A DNA stretch of 64,000 bases from Acidimicrobiales bacterium AG-414-N20 (lineage in GTDB: Bacteria > Actinomycetota > Acidimicrobiia > Acidimicrobiales > MedAcidi-G1), in NCBI GenBank assembly GCA_003214465.1, contig QCLO01000001.1:112320-176319 (forward strand). Direction: 5' to 3'. Positions 43,157 to 51,035 of this stretch are shown one piece after another. The translations under genes were made by a program, and so were the position numbers. The notes beneath the pieces were generated by a model. That model saw only the letters and a program-made list of their open reading frames with translations. It was not told the origin of the DNA and made no database searches. Position 1 is the first letter of the stretch; each line of letters opens with the position of its first letter.

Positions 43157-43190
43157 ATCTATACGTAGCAGTATCCGACGGGTGGCACCC
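43157..43190. repeat. 34-base direct repeat, copy 2
   Basis: Second copy of the repeat at 42324-42357, 833 bases further on and 22 bases before the 79-base repeat that holds the first tRNA-end copy. The repeats bracket the DUF3303-like gene and the micro-gene. Confidence 0.8.
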
Positions 43191-43211
43191 TCACAGTTAG
43201 AAGGCCAATAC

Positions 43212-43290
43212 TGTCACTCGTTGATAGTAAGTTAGGGGTATGGAGATAGTTAACTTGGTTGGGGGAGTTCAAGTCCCCCCCCTCCGACAC
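43212..43290 (+). repeat. 79-base repeat copy A, ending in tRNA-Leu 3' fragment 1
   Basis: The first 50 bases match copy B (44400-44475) with few differences, including an identical GGTATGGAGATAGTTAACTT. The last 30 bases (43261-43290, and on to 43294) repeat the tRNA-Leu T-arm and acceptor end, GTTCAAGTC...CTCCGACACCAAA, with three extra bases compared with 42186-42216. This is likely an old attachment-site copy. Confidence 0.8.
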
Positions 43291-43350
43291 CAAATAATCA
43301 CCTAGAAACAGAGCAACTATGCTCTTATCCTCTGTTTTTGTGTAGGGATG

Positions 43351-43758
43351 TTATTTCCATTCCCAGAGTTCCCATGTGGCGTTTCCGGTCGGATCAACAG
43401 TCCAATCATAGACAACAGCAATCCCATTCAATGAAGATAGTGAAGGGGCGGTTGTTTCGAAATAGACCACGCCTTTAAAGACAAAGCCACCATCTTCAGT
43501 GGGAGAGCCGACACCTGTAGCACTAAAAGTAGCTACTCCGTCTGATGTCATTATGACTCCAGAATTAGGACACTCTCCTTGAAAGGACCCGTCTGTCCTC
43601 ATTCTCGCGGAATATGTTGCAAATGATGTTACTTCAGCACCGGCTAAAGTTCCAGTTAACCCCGACGCCACTGTTTCAAATACAGGACTACCGTTAATAG
43701 CTGGAAGGGCTTTCATTGAAGTCGGCCCTGAAATTGTGCCTAAATTTTCGCCTAGCAT
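43351..43758 (-). CDS. Hypothetical beta-rich protein, module 2 cargo
   Basis: A 135-residue protein with Thr/Ser/Gly-rich alternating strands: ETVASGLTGTLAGAEVTSFA, SGVIMTSDGVATFSATGVGS and a closing VVYDWTVDPTGNATWELWEW. It looks like a small beta-barrel of lipocalin or allene-oxide-cyclase type, but I do not recognise a family. ATG 43758 is chosen over the upstream frame because AAGGAG lies 7 bases before it. No signal peptide. It is the only gene between tRNA-end copies 1 and 2 and faces the other way. Confidence 0.75.
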   Translation of the reverse strand: MLGENLGTISGPTSMKALPAINGSPVFETVASGLTGTLAGAEVTSFATYSARMRTDGSFQGECPNSGVIMTSDGVATFSATGVGSPTEDGGFVFKGVVYFETTAPSLSSLNGIAVVYDWTVDPTGNATWELWEWK

Positions 43759-43929
43759 ATAACTCCTTAAATATTTTCTTGACTTACAAACACAGAGTAG
43801 AAGCATGTGGAGTACAAATCAAAATTCTGTTTTTAAGATGCACATATTAAGTAGTTCGTGAATATTGATTTTAAACTGGCAACAAGGGAGAGGAAGAGCT
43901 ATTTTTCAGTTGTGAATTGGAACAACACT

Positions 43930-43962
43930 GTGGGCGTTCAAGTCCCCCCTCCGACACCAAAA
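43930..43962 (+). repeat. tRNA-Leu 3' fragment 2 (attachment-site-like)
   Basis: Matches 42184-42216 of tRNA-Leu and its flank at 32 of 33 positions, in the same direction: GTGGGCGTTCAAGTCCCCCC then CTCCGACACCAAAA. It covers the T-arm, acceptor strand, CCA and three bases beyond. The upstream half of copies A and B is missing here. A T-loop-like string GGTTCGAATC follows at 43968. Confidence 0.88.
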
Positions 43963-44047
43963 ACCTAGGTTCGAATCTACGAACGGGGTAATTCGATTAA
44001 AAGCTCTCTGAAAGTGTATATTCACCATCTTTAAGTAATGATTAACA

Positions 44048-44380
44048 ATGGATGAAAAGTACGACGTAGTTGAACTCGCAGTTGAACGAACTGTGGGTAT
44101 CAAAGTCACTTTCGCCGACAACTACTCCGCGGAAATTGATTTAATGACTTTGAGACTAATTTGCCCTTGCGCTATGTGTCGCTCATTGCGTGAGCGAGGA
44201 AAAGCAGCTTGGCCACAATCTGAAGGTTCTCAAAAACTTTCTATACAAGATGCACAATTTCATGGATCTTGGGGTGTGAACATTACTTGGAACGACGGGC
44301 ACAATGCGGGAATATACACTTTTCAGTTTTTAAGAGAAATTGCAGAATCTTATTTGCATAGCGGGTTGGATCTTCCATGA
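44048..44380 (+). CDS. DUF971 family protein
   Basis: A 110-residue protein with the DUF971 pattern: VGIKVTFADNYSAEIDLMTL, LRLICPCAMCRSLRERGKA and a closing GVNITWNDGHNAGIYTFQFL. This domain is also the N-terminal part of gamma-butyrobetaine hydroxylase and binds zinc through the Cys/His cluster; stand-alone forms are often near Fe-S assembly genes. Here it is the single gene between tRNA-end copies 2 and 3, so it may travel as cargo. Confidence 0.9.
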   Translation: MDEKYDVVELAVERTVGIKVTFADNYSAEIDLMTLRLICPCAMCRSLRERGKAAWPQSEGSQKLSIQDAQFHGSWGVNITWNDGHNAGIYTFQFLREIAESYLHSGLDLP

Positions 44381-44399
44381 ATTGTGTATTTGTAATCAG

Positions 44400-44475
44400 T
44401 GTCAATCGTTGAGAGTAAGTGAAGGGTATGGAGATAGTTAACTTGCTTGGGAGAGCTCAGTGCCTCTTCCGACAC
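44400..44475 (+). repeat. Repeat copy B, with degenerate tRNA-Leu 3' fragment 3
   Basis: Second copy of the element at 43212-43290. The first 50 bases are well kept; the tRNA-like end is worn (GAGAGCTCAGTGCCTCTTCC then GACAC in place of GTTCAAGTC...CTCCGACACC). It is the last recognisable tRNA-end copy and marks the far end of the array. Confidence 0.75.
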
Positions 44476-44533
44476 GATTCAATGGATCTATCTACTTGCT
44501 TGATTTATTTTCTTTTAAATGTAAAATCCAGTG

Positions 44534-45208
44534 ATGTCGGCGAAAATATTAACTGAACAGTACCCGTGGCCAATCGTCGGGGAATTTAAGACGACCCGTT
44601 GTGCGCTTTTAAGTATCGATTTTCAAGTCGAATATTGTGCTCCAGATGGTTATTTCGCCGATCTTGGGCTAGATACAGCTCATATGCGATCAGTTTTAGA
44701 ACCTGTTTCTCAAGTATTAGAGGTTGCCCGAAATAAGGGAATTCAAATAGTTCATACACGAGAAGGCTTTCGTCCTGATTTATCTGATTGTCCCGAAACT
44801 AAGATTTTAAGAGCCATTGAACGAGGTCACCCTATGGGACGCGAGGGTCGTTATGGACGTCTTTTAATTCAGGGAGAAGTCGGGTGGGACATAGTCGAAG
44901 ATGTGTATCCACACTCTAATGACTGGGTAGTGGATAAACCAGGTCAAGGAGCTTTTTACGCTACTGATTTGGATTTAAGGCTTCGTAGTCGCGGTATAGA
45001 TCTACTCGTAATAATGGGAATTACGGCAGGATGTTGCGTCAGTTCTACTATCAGGGAAGCTAATGATAGAGGATATGACTGTCTGGTACTAACAGACTGC
45101 GTTGCCGACGTTTTCGAAGAACTTACTGAGACAACAAATCAATCGTTCAAAATAAACCCATTAGGCGCAACCGCCGAAAGTTCCGATTTTCTTCAAATAC
45201 TTCCCTGA
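44534..45208 (+). CDS. Isochorismatase-family amidohydrolase
   Basis: Cysteine hydrolase with the family triad: Asp in LLSIDFQVEYCAPDGY, Lys in VDKPGQGAFYATDLDL and Cys in MGITAGCCVSSTIREAND. The YCAPDGYFADLG start resembles biuret or ureidoacrylate amidohydrolases more than true isochorismatase, so a small amide or urea-like compound is a plausible substrate (inference). About 224 residues. ATG 44534 is used; GTG 44531 is possible. It follows the end of the tRNA-end array by 58 bases and may be a boundary gene. Confidence 0.88.
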   Translation: MSAKILTEQYPWPIVGEFKTTRCALLSIDFQVEYCAPDGYFADLGLDTAHMRSVLEPVSQVLEVARNKGIQIVHTREGFRPDLSDCPETKILRAIERGHPMGREGRYGRLLIQGEVGWDIVEDVYPHSNDWVVDKPGQGAFYATDLDLRLRSRGIDLLVIMGITAGCCVSSTIREANDRGYDCLVLTDCVADVFEELTETTNQSFKINPLGATAESSDFLQILP

Positions 45209-45280
45209 TTATCTTTTGAAGCTAGGCAACGTTGGAAATTCAAACGCGAATAGTTGCATTTGCCAGATGAAACTGGTCGA

Positions 45281-45649
45281 CTAATCAACTTGAACGTTGT
45301 TGATTATTCTAATTATTTCTTCTGGATTATTTTTGTATTGTTTCAGAGCAGCATTGCTGACAAGGCATTCCCATTCACCAGTAACGTTAGAAATTATTGC
45401 CGGTAAAAGTCCGGATGCTTTTTTATGATTGTTTGAAGCCTGATTTCGATGGAGGAATGTAATACCGATTCCTGATTTCGCTAAGGCTCTCTTCCATTTT
45501 CTTTTTCCAAATGGATTCCAACCGTGGGTCAAATCGCAAAGATCACAGGTCTTATTTTTCACGGCTTTGCGTGTCAAGTATTTAAGTTCTCCCCGCAGGC
45601 CACCATCAGCGTTGTAGATCCCAATAACTTCAAAATTTTTCAACTGCAA
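45281..45649 (-). CDS. Conserved hypothetical protein (GIYNADGG family)
   Basis: A 122-residue protein with FEVIGIYNADGGLRGELKYL, CDLCDLTHGWNPFGKRKWKR and a C-terminal SNAALKQYKNNPEEI. I know this pattern from small uncharacterised bacterial proteins; the C-x2-C and His suggest a metal site. The frame extends to GTG 45691, adding a Cys-rich MCICCKKQTE stretch. TTG 45649 is preferred because it restores the family N-terminus, with AAAGG upstream, but the start is unsure. Confidence 0.75.
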   Translation of the reverse strand: MQLKNFEVIGIYNADGGLRGELKYLTRKAVKNKTCDLCDLTHGWNPFGKRKWKRALAKSGIGITFLHRNQASNNHKKASGLLPAIISNVTGEWECLVSNAALKQYKNNPEEIIRIINNVQVD

Positions 45650-45799
45650 TGCTGATCGCCTTTCTGTTTGCTTCTTACAACATATACACACGAGGAAAAA
45701 TCTTGAAGCTTAAAAGCGGCATCTCAGAGTGACACTTATCACCTATGACGTAGATCACGTTTAGAGTTATGTATTAGGGCAGTGAAGTAAAATAGCTTC

Positions 45800-46018
45800 A
45801 TGAAAAGATACACCGCAGTACTCATGTCAGTAACACTTGCTTTAGTTGCAACCGGTCTGGTTTCCGGAACAAATTCTGTAACTACAGCTCCAGAAGCGGA
45901 TGCTAGTGCAACCGTGATAGTAGAAGATGAGTCTTGGAATACTTCTACAAGTAATTACGTAAACAGACTGATACAAATGGGTGTACCCAACTCAGGAGTT
46001 TGCCCAACAGCAGCCTGA
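45800..46018 (+). CDS. Small secreted protein, unknown
   Basis: A 72-residue protein with a clear signal peptide (MKRYTAVLMSVTLALVATGL, then an Ala-rich cleavage region near ADASA). The mature part of about 35 residues is polar: VIVEDESWNTSTSNYVNRLI, then a single Cys in GVCPTAA. No lipobox. No family recognised. It stands between divergent and parallel neighbours with gaps of over 100 bases on both sides, so it is probably expressed alone. Confidence 0.65.
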   Translation: MKRYTAVLMSVTLALVATGLVSGTNSVTTAPEADASATVIVEDESWNTSTSNYVNRLIQMGVPNSGVCPTAA

Positions 46019-46157
46019 TAACAAGTCGCTGTTCTGGCGTCGTTTCGATTAAATCTGTTTAGTTTTCTTTGTCTAATACTTTTCTAGCAAATGTTATTTC
46101 TCGGTAAACGGTTGTACATTTAAACTTTCCAACCTTTATAGACGACAGGAAAAAACA

Positions 46158-46508
46158 ATGGCAATTAACGTACTTGGAACAGAGCTTACAGATTGCAGTC
46201 ATGATCCAGTAACGGGTTTCTATAGAGACGGATGTTGCAATACCGGCGCAGACGATTATGGAGTCCACACGGTCTGCGCCGTCATGACTGAAGAGTTTCT
46301 TAGGTTTTCAAAATCTGCAGGAAATGACCTTTCTACCCCGAGGAATGGTTTTTCTGGACTTAACCCAGGTGACCATTGGTGTCTTTGCGCATCTAGGTGG
46401 CAGGAAGCATACGAAGCGGGGTTCGCTCCGCAAGTAAACTTGGAAGCCACCCACATATTGACTCTGGAATGGGTTGACACAAAAGCCTTACTGGCATCGG
46501 GCATCTAG
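46158..46508 (+). CDS. DUF2237 family protein
   Basis: A 116-residue protein matching DUF2237 across its length: NVLGTELTDCSHDPVTGFYR, DGCCNTGADDYGVHTVCAVM, EEFLRFSKSAGNDLSTPR and GLNPGDHWCLCASRWQEA. Conserved Cys residues suggest a metal or disulfide site. Function unknown. ATG 46158 has AGGAA upstream. A TTGTAC / TTTATA pair spaced by 17 bases (46112-46140) could be its promoter. Confidence 0.93.
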   Translation: MAINVLGTELTDCSHDPVTGFYRDGCCNTGADDYGVHTVCAVMTEEFLRFSKSAGNDLSTPRNGFSGLNPGDHWCLCASRWQEAYEAGFAPQVNLEATHILTLEWVDTKALLASGI

Positions 46509-46575
46509 CGAACAGTCGTAGATGCAATGTGTCACAATCACTCACTATAGATTAAATAGCCTCTATCTTTGAGAA

Positions 46576-48408
46576 GTGCCTAATAGACCAGAGTTGCGGA
46601 ACATTGCTGTAATAGCTCACGTAGACCATGGTAAAACAACTCTTATTGACGCCCTTCTTAAAAATTCTGGCGCTTTCAGAACTAACGAAACAGTTGCTGA
46701 ACGCGTGCTGGATTCGTTGGACCTTGAGCGAGAAAAAGGAATAACTATTCTTGCCAAAAATACAGCTATTAAATACGGAGATGTAAAAATCAATATTGTT
46801 GACACGCCAGGTCATGCAGATTTTGGTGGAGAAGTTGAGAGAGCATTGACAATGGTTGATGGGGTTTTATTGTTGGTCGACGCAGCAGAAGGCCCTAGGC
46901 CACAGACAAGATTTGTTTTACGAAAAGCGCTTGAAGCAAATCTCTCAATTGTTGTTGTTATTAATAAGGTGGATAGACCAGATCAGAGAATAAATGAAGT
47001 AATAGAAGAGATCTACGAACTTTTCTTGGATCTCGAGGCCTCCGAGGATCAAATTGATTTTCCTATCATTTACACAGACGCACGAGCAGGAACAGCGACT
47101 TTGGATCCGGAAATTTCTGGAAATGATTTGAACCCTTTTTTCAAAGTGCTACTACAAAGTGTTCCGCCTCCTGCAGGTGATCAAAACGCTCCTCTTCAGG
47201 TTCACGTAACCAATTTGGATGCATCGCCTTATCTTGGTCGTTTAGCCGTGTGTCGCGTCATAAGTGGAGTTTTAAGAGAGAACTCCATAGTGGCTTGGTG
47301 CAGAACAGACGGTTCTATAGAGCAAGCGAAAATTGCCACGATTACACTAACCGAGGCTCTTTCCCAGGTTGAAGTAGAAGAAGCGGGGCCTGGGGAAATC
47401 GCTTATGTTTCTGGCATAGTCGATGTGACAATTGGTGAAACGTTTACCGATTTAGAAAATCCGCATCCATTGCCCGTTATCTCTGTTGATGAGCCAACTC
47501 TCTCAATGTCGATTGGTGTGAACACTTCGCCCGTAGCCGGAAATGATGGTGACAAAATAACTGCTCGACAAATCAAAGCACGCTTAGAAGAAGAACTCGT
47601 AGGAAATGTAGCCATCAGAGTTCTTCCAACCGAAAGACCAGACACTTGGGAAGTTCAGGGGCGGGGAGAACTGCAACTTGCGGTTTTGGTTGAAACGATG
47701 AAACGCGAAGGTTTCGAATTAACTGTTGGTAAACCATCGGTACTACTGAGAGAGATAGATGGCAATTTGCACGAACCTGTTGAAGAGGTCACGATTGAAG
47801 TTCCTGAAGAACATGTTGGTGCTGTAACACAGCTTCTAGGAGCACGGCGTGCACAGATGAAAGAAATGAAAAATTCCGGAACAGGATGGGTGAAACTAGA
47901 TTATGTTGTCGCCTCTAGGGCGTTGATCGGTTTTAGAACGGAGTTCTTAACAGAGACACGTGGGACAGGAATTCTTAGTCATGTATTTAGCGGTTGGGAA
48001 AAATGGATGGGCGAAATGAGACTAAGGCAAACTGGAAGCGTGGTCGCAGACAGAAAAGGTACAGTAACGGGGCATGCAATAACGAATCTACAGGAACGTA
48101 CAACACTTTTCGTTGCTCCTAATGATGAGGTTTATGGCGGAATGATAGTTGGAGAAAATCCACGCTCAGAAGACATGGATGTTAATATTTGCAAAGAAAA
48201 AAAGCTGACTAATGTTAGAGCAGCAGCTTCAGATGACACCATTCGATTAACGCCTCCACGCACACTTTCCCTTGAACAAGCTTTGGAATATATAGCAGAA
48301 GATGAGTGTGTAGAAGTAACTCCCGCAATTGTGCGACTTCGAAAAACAATCCTTGATTCAGGTGAACGAGCGCGTAATTTGAAGAAAATAAAGCAAGAAA
48401 GACTTTAA
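46576..48408 (+). CDS. typA: Ribosome-associated GTPase TypA/BipA
   Basis: Translation GTPase involved in 50S assembly and stress growth, 610 residues. G1 is AHVDHGKTTLID, G2 REKGITI, G3 VDTPGHADFGGE and G4 INKVDRP; these are followed by domain II, two EF-G-like domains and the BipA-specific C-terminus with LTNVRAAASDDTIRLTPPR. Start GTG 46576. It appears to be a single-gene unit in front of the ferritin-like gene. Confidence 0.97.
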   Translation: MPNRPELRNIAVIAHVDHGKTTLIDALLKNSGAFRTNETVAERVLDSLDLEREKGITILAKNTAIKYGDVKINIVDTPGHADFGGEVERALTMVDGVLLLVDAAEGPRPQTRFVLRKALEANLSIVVVINKVDRPDQRINEVIEEIYELFLDLEASEDQIDFPIIYTDARAGTATLDPEISGNDLNPFFKVLLQSVPPPAGDQNAPLQVHVTNLDASPYLGRLAVCRVISGVLRENSIVAWCRTDGSIEQAKIATITLTEALSQVEVEEAGPGEIAYVSGIVDVTIGETFTDLENPHPLPVISVDEPTLSMSIGVNTSPVAGNDGDKITARQIKARLEEELVGNVAIRVLPTERPDTWEVQGRGELQLAVLVETMKREGFELTVGKPSVLLREIDGNLHEPVEEVTIEVPEEHVGAVTQLLGARRAQMKEMKNSGTGWVKLDYVVASRALIGFRTEFLTETRGTGILSHVFSGWEKWMGEMRLRQTGSVVADRKGTVTGHAITNLQERTTLFVAPNDEVYGGMIVGENPRSEDMDVNICKEKKLTNVRAAASDDTIRLTPPRTLSLEQALEYIAEDECVEVTPAIVRLRKTILDSGERARNLKKIKQERL

Positions 48409-48481
48409 GGATCTATTCGATGGAATCAAGAAATTATTTCTAATTCTCGACGCACCCGTCATGTTTTAGTAGGTTGCTTAT

Positions 48482-48919
48482 ATGAACCCAGATATTAATG
48501 AAGCAGATCTAGCTCACGCTTTAAATGCCATAATCGAGGCCGAGCTTTCAGGTGTCGTTAGATACACACATTACTCATTGATGATTACAGGTCCGCATCG
48601 CCTTCCTCTTGTGGAGTTTATGAAAGCACAAGCTACGGAATCATTAATTCATGCACAGGAAATGGGTGAAATACTTACCGGCTTGGGCGGTCATCCTTCA
48701 ACAAAAATCAGCTCAGTCGAAGAGACGTTCGATCACGGAATAGAGCCGATCTTGCGTGAGAGTCTTGAACATGAGTTGCAAGCTATTTCTCTTTATCGAA
48801 ATTTACTCGAGCTAGTCGAAGGTAAGTCAGTTTTCCTTGAGGAGATAGCAAGAAACTACATTTCAACTGAAGAACAGCATCAACTAGAATTACAAAAAAT
48901 GCTTAGGGACTTTTCCTGA
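48482..48919 (+). CDS. Ferritin-like/bacterioferritin-type protein
   Basis: A 145-residue four-helix protein. Iron-ligand motifs are EAELSGVVRYTHYS in helix 1, ESLIHAQEMGEIL (Glu-x3-His) in helix 2, ESLEHELQAISLYRNLL in helix 3 and STEEQHQLELQKML in helix 4, the usual di-iron set. It is a little shorter than bacterioferritin (about 158). The role in iron storage or oxidation is inferred from the family. Confidence 0.9.
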   Translation: MNPDINEADLAHALNAIIEAELSGVVRYTHYSLMITGPHRLPLVEFMKAQATESLIHAQEMGEILTGLGGHPSTKISSVEETFDHGIEPILRESLEHELQAISLYRNLLELVEGKSVFLEEIARNYISTEEQHQLELQKMLRDFS

Positions 48920-48943
48920 AGAAAAATAATAGGAAGATTCCAA

Positions 48944-49378
48944 ATGAATGATAGTCATGAAGTAAGTCTGAGTAAAAATGGTCCACCAGAAACCGTTCTA
49001 CCCGCCGAAAATCCCTTAGCAATCGAATCTTTAAATGAAGCGTTGCAAGCGCCTAAAGCCCAAATACGCGATGCTATAGCTGAAGTGATAGCCGATTGGC
49101 CAAATAACTTACTGGCCTGGGCTACTCTGGGGGACTTTGGGAGGGATCAAGTTGAATCTTATGCCGCATATAGAGTCGGGTATCACCGTGGGCTTGATCG
49201 ATTAAGGCAAAGTGGCTGGAAAGGGTCTGGATTTGTACTTTGGGACAAAACCGAGAATCTCGGGTTTTTACGCTGCTTGGAGGGATTAGCAGAACTATCA
49301 AATGAAATTGGTGATACCGAGGAATCCGACCGTTGCTTTCACTTTTTAAAGCAGCTGGACCCTAGTTATCAAAAGTAG
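48944..49378 (+). CDS. DUF3151 family protein
   Basis: A 144-residue protein of a family largely limited to actinobacteria. Recognisable are AIAEVIADWPNNLLAWATLG, ESYAAYRVGYHRGLDRLRQS, GWKGSGFVLW and NLGFLRCLEGLAEL. It is helical and resembles a tetratricopeptide unit; function unknown. It follows the ferritin-like gene by 24 bases and likely shares its transcript. Confidence 0.92.
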   Translation: MNDSHEVSLSKNGPPETVLPAENPLAIESLNEALQAPKAQIRDAIAEVIADWPNNLLAWATLGDFGRDQVESYAAYRVGYHRGLDRLRQSGWKGSGFVLWDKTENLGFLRCLEGLAELSNEIGDTEESDRCFHFLKQLDPSYQK

Positions 49379-49413
49379 CTATTGATGCTACTTCTCTAAA
49401 GCCCCCAGAATTA

Positions 49414-50229
49414 ATGAGCCGGCTTAATCCCCGTGAAGCACTTGAAGTTTCTCCGTTTGATACGGGTGTCTTCTCATGGAAAATGAGAATACGTGCTATT
49501 CAAGAAAATCACTGGCTGCAAATAGATGATGGGAGAGAAGAAGATCTATTAGAAAAGAAAAAAGGTCCAGTTGGCATTCACCTGCCAGGTAGCGAAACGG
49601 CAAGTTTAACATTGCTTAAAACTATTGAATATTGGCTAATCGAAAGGTCGATCAGTCTCCCTGTTATTGATGACTCCCTACATCCAATTGATCAGTGTGG
49701 ACGTTTAATACAAGAAGATGTTTGCTTAATGGAACGAATTTCAGACAGCTGGCTTCTCACCGCAGGAAGTGTATGTTTTCCAACCCACTGGGACCCAACT
49801 TCAAAATTAGGACTTTCTTTAGATGATATACATTCTCCTGTGCCGCGTTATAACGCAGATTTGCTTCCACGGCCTAGTAATTTTATGGATCGCATTTCAG
49901 ATGAGATGCTAGTTGCACGTACGGGATGGTCTTTAACAGCATGTGGCGAACTGCCTTTAGATCGTGATCATAAAATAGTTCAAAGTGATCCCTCGAAGTT
50001 GATCGTAAGAGTCGAACGGCAAACCTTGCGTAAAGTTCCTAATTCAAAAGCGATTGCTTTCACCATACGAATACACAGATGGCCTTTAGAGGTAATCAAA
50101 AACGACTTTGCATTAGCAAAAGACTTAGTAGGTGCACTGCAAGCGCTGCCTGAAGAAGTAAAAGGTTATAAGACAGAGACAAGTGAGCTTTCTCAACGAG
50201 TACAAAAATATTTGTCTAACACAAAATAA
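49414..50229 (+). CDS. DUF3445 protein (heme-dependent N-demethylase alpha-like)
   Basis: A 271-residue protein of the DUF3445 family, whose studied members are the heme-binding subunit of oxidative N-demethylases. The key block is SVCFPTHWDPTSKLGLSLDD with IHSPVPRYN right after, then DRISDEMLVARTGWSLT and LRVERQTLRKVP-like VERQTLRKVPNSKAI. The partner subunits are not nearby. Substrate unknown; methylated amines are a guess from the family. Starts at ATG 49414, 35 bases after the DUF3151 gene. Confidence 0.88.
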   Translation: MSRLNPREALEVSPFDTGVFSWKMRIRAIQENHWLQIDDGREEDLLEKKKGPVGIHLPGSETASLTLLKTIEYWLIERSISLPVIDDSLHPIDQCGRLIQEDVCLMERISDSWLLTAGSVCFPTHWDPTSKLGLSLDDIHSPVPRYNADLLPRPSNFMDRISDEMLVARTGWSLTACGELPLDRDHKIVQSDPSKLIVRVERQTLRKVPNSKAIAFTIRIHRWPLEVIKNDFALAKDLVGALQALPEEVKGYKTETSELSQRVQKYLSNTK

Positions 50230-50232
50230 AGA

Positions 50233-50838
50233 TCATTGAATTATTTCTCTAAAAGTTAAATTAATTCTTTCACTTGTCTTGCTTCTACTTTTAGGCACAC
50301 AATGCAACCAATGTTGTTGAGTCGGTGGGTGCATAATGAGTAAATCTCCATGATGTAAAAAAAGATTAAAAATTTTACCTCTTTTATTCTTTTCCCTTAA
50401 TTGGAATTTACGACTCGCACCGAAACTTAGTGAGCCTATAGTAGGCGCGGCCCCCAACTCAGGTTCATCATCTGCATGCCAAGCGACACTGTCATTTTCG
50501 TCTCTGTAGCGATTAACCAAAACAGAGTTGAAAATAACTCCACTGGCCATTTGAACCTGAGTCCGAATATCTTCTAGAAGCGGAAACCAAGGCTTCGCTT
50601 TGTGCTCGATACCAGAGTATTTGTAATTAACACCTGGATTTCCGAACCATGCGGTTTCTCTTGGTTCTAAATGCTTAGTCCCAAAAAGTACAATTTCATT
50701 CTGTGTCCACTCAATTTTCCTTAGTTGCTCTAAACACCTATCAGCTTGGCTTTTTGAAAAATGACTCCTGTATAAACTGATATGGCAATTTTCCAAATCG
50801 CCTAAATCGTCCTTTTGCCAGAAACTCTCCTGAATCAT
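50233..50838 (-). CDS. alkB: AlkB-family Fe(II)/2-oxoglutarate dioxygenase
   Basis: Reverses alkylation damage on DNA or RNA bases. The iron ligands are His121 and Asp123 in AWHADDEPELG and His179 in HWLHCVPKS; the 2-oxoglutarate arginines are in KTSERINLTFREI. LVNRYRDENDSVAWHADDE and SLSFGASRKFQL place it nearer to the ALKBH2/3 type than to E. coli AlkB. Length 201 residues. It is convergent with the DUF3445 gene, with three bases between their ends. Confidence 0.94.
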   Translation of the reverse strand: MIQESFWQKDDLGDLENCHISLYRSHFSKSQADRCLEQLRKIEWTQNEIVLFGTKHLEPRETAWFGNPGVNYKYSGIEHKAKPWFPLLEDIRTQVQMASGVIFNSVLVNRYRDENDSVAWHADDEPELGAAPTIGSLSFGASRKFQLREKNKRGKIFNLFLHHGDLLIMHPPTQQHWLHCVPKSRSKTSERINLTFREIIQ

Positions 50839-51035
50839 AAGAAAATAATAGTAGTGATTTGTAATTGATTAAATAGTCCCGCTCTATACATATATTTGTG
50901 GAGAAACTTTATATGGTATTTTCCTCTTATGGAACCATCGTATTTCCACTTGACAAATGGTTTGATACTTTTCACGATGGAAGCGAAAATACTCATCAGA
51001 GAATTATAAAAAACAAATATCAAATTAGGAATATT

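Noticed and set aside
43090..43200. 36-codon frame following the micro-gene hairpin
   Set aside because: No ribosome-binding site; its start lies in the hairpin and its end in the second 34-base repeat.
42214..44475. Phage, integrase, transposase or CRISPR array in the tRNA-Leu region
   Set aside because: No recombinase, terminal inverted repeats or regularly spaced repeats are present; only tRNA-end copies and small genes.
45692..45799. Regulatory palindromes around ACGTAGATCACGT
   Set aside because: Arms are only four bases, which is expected by chance.
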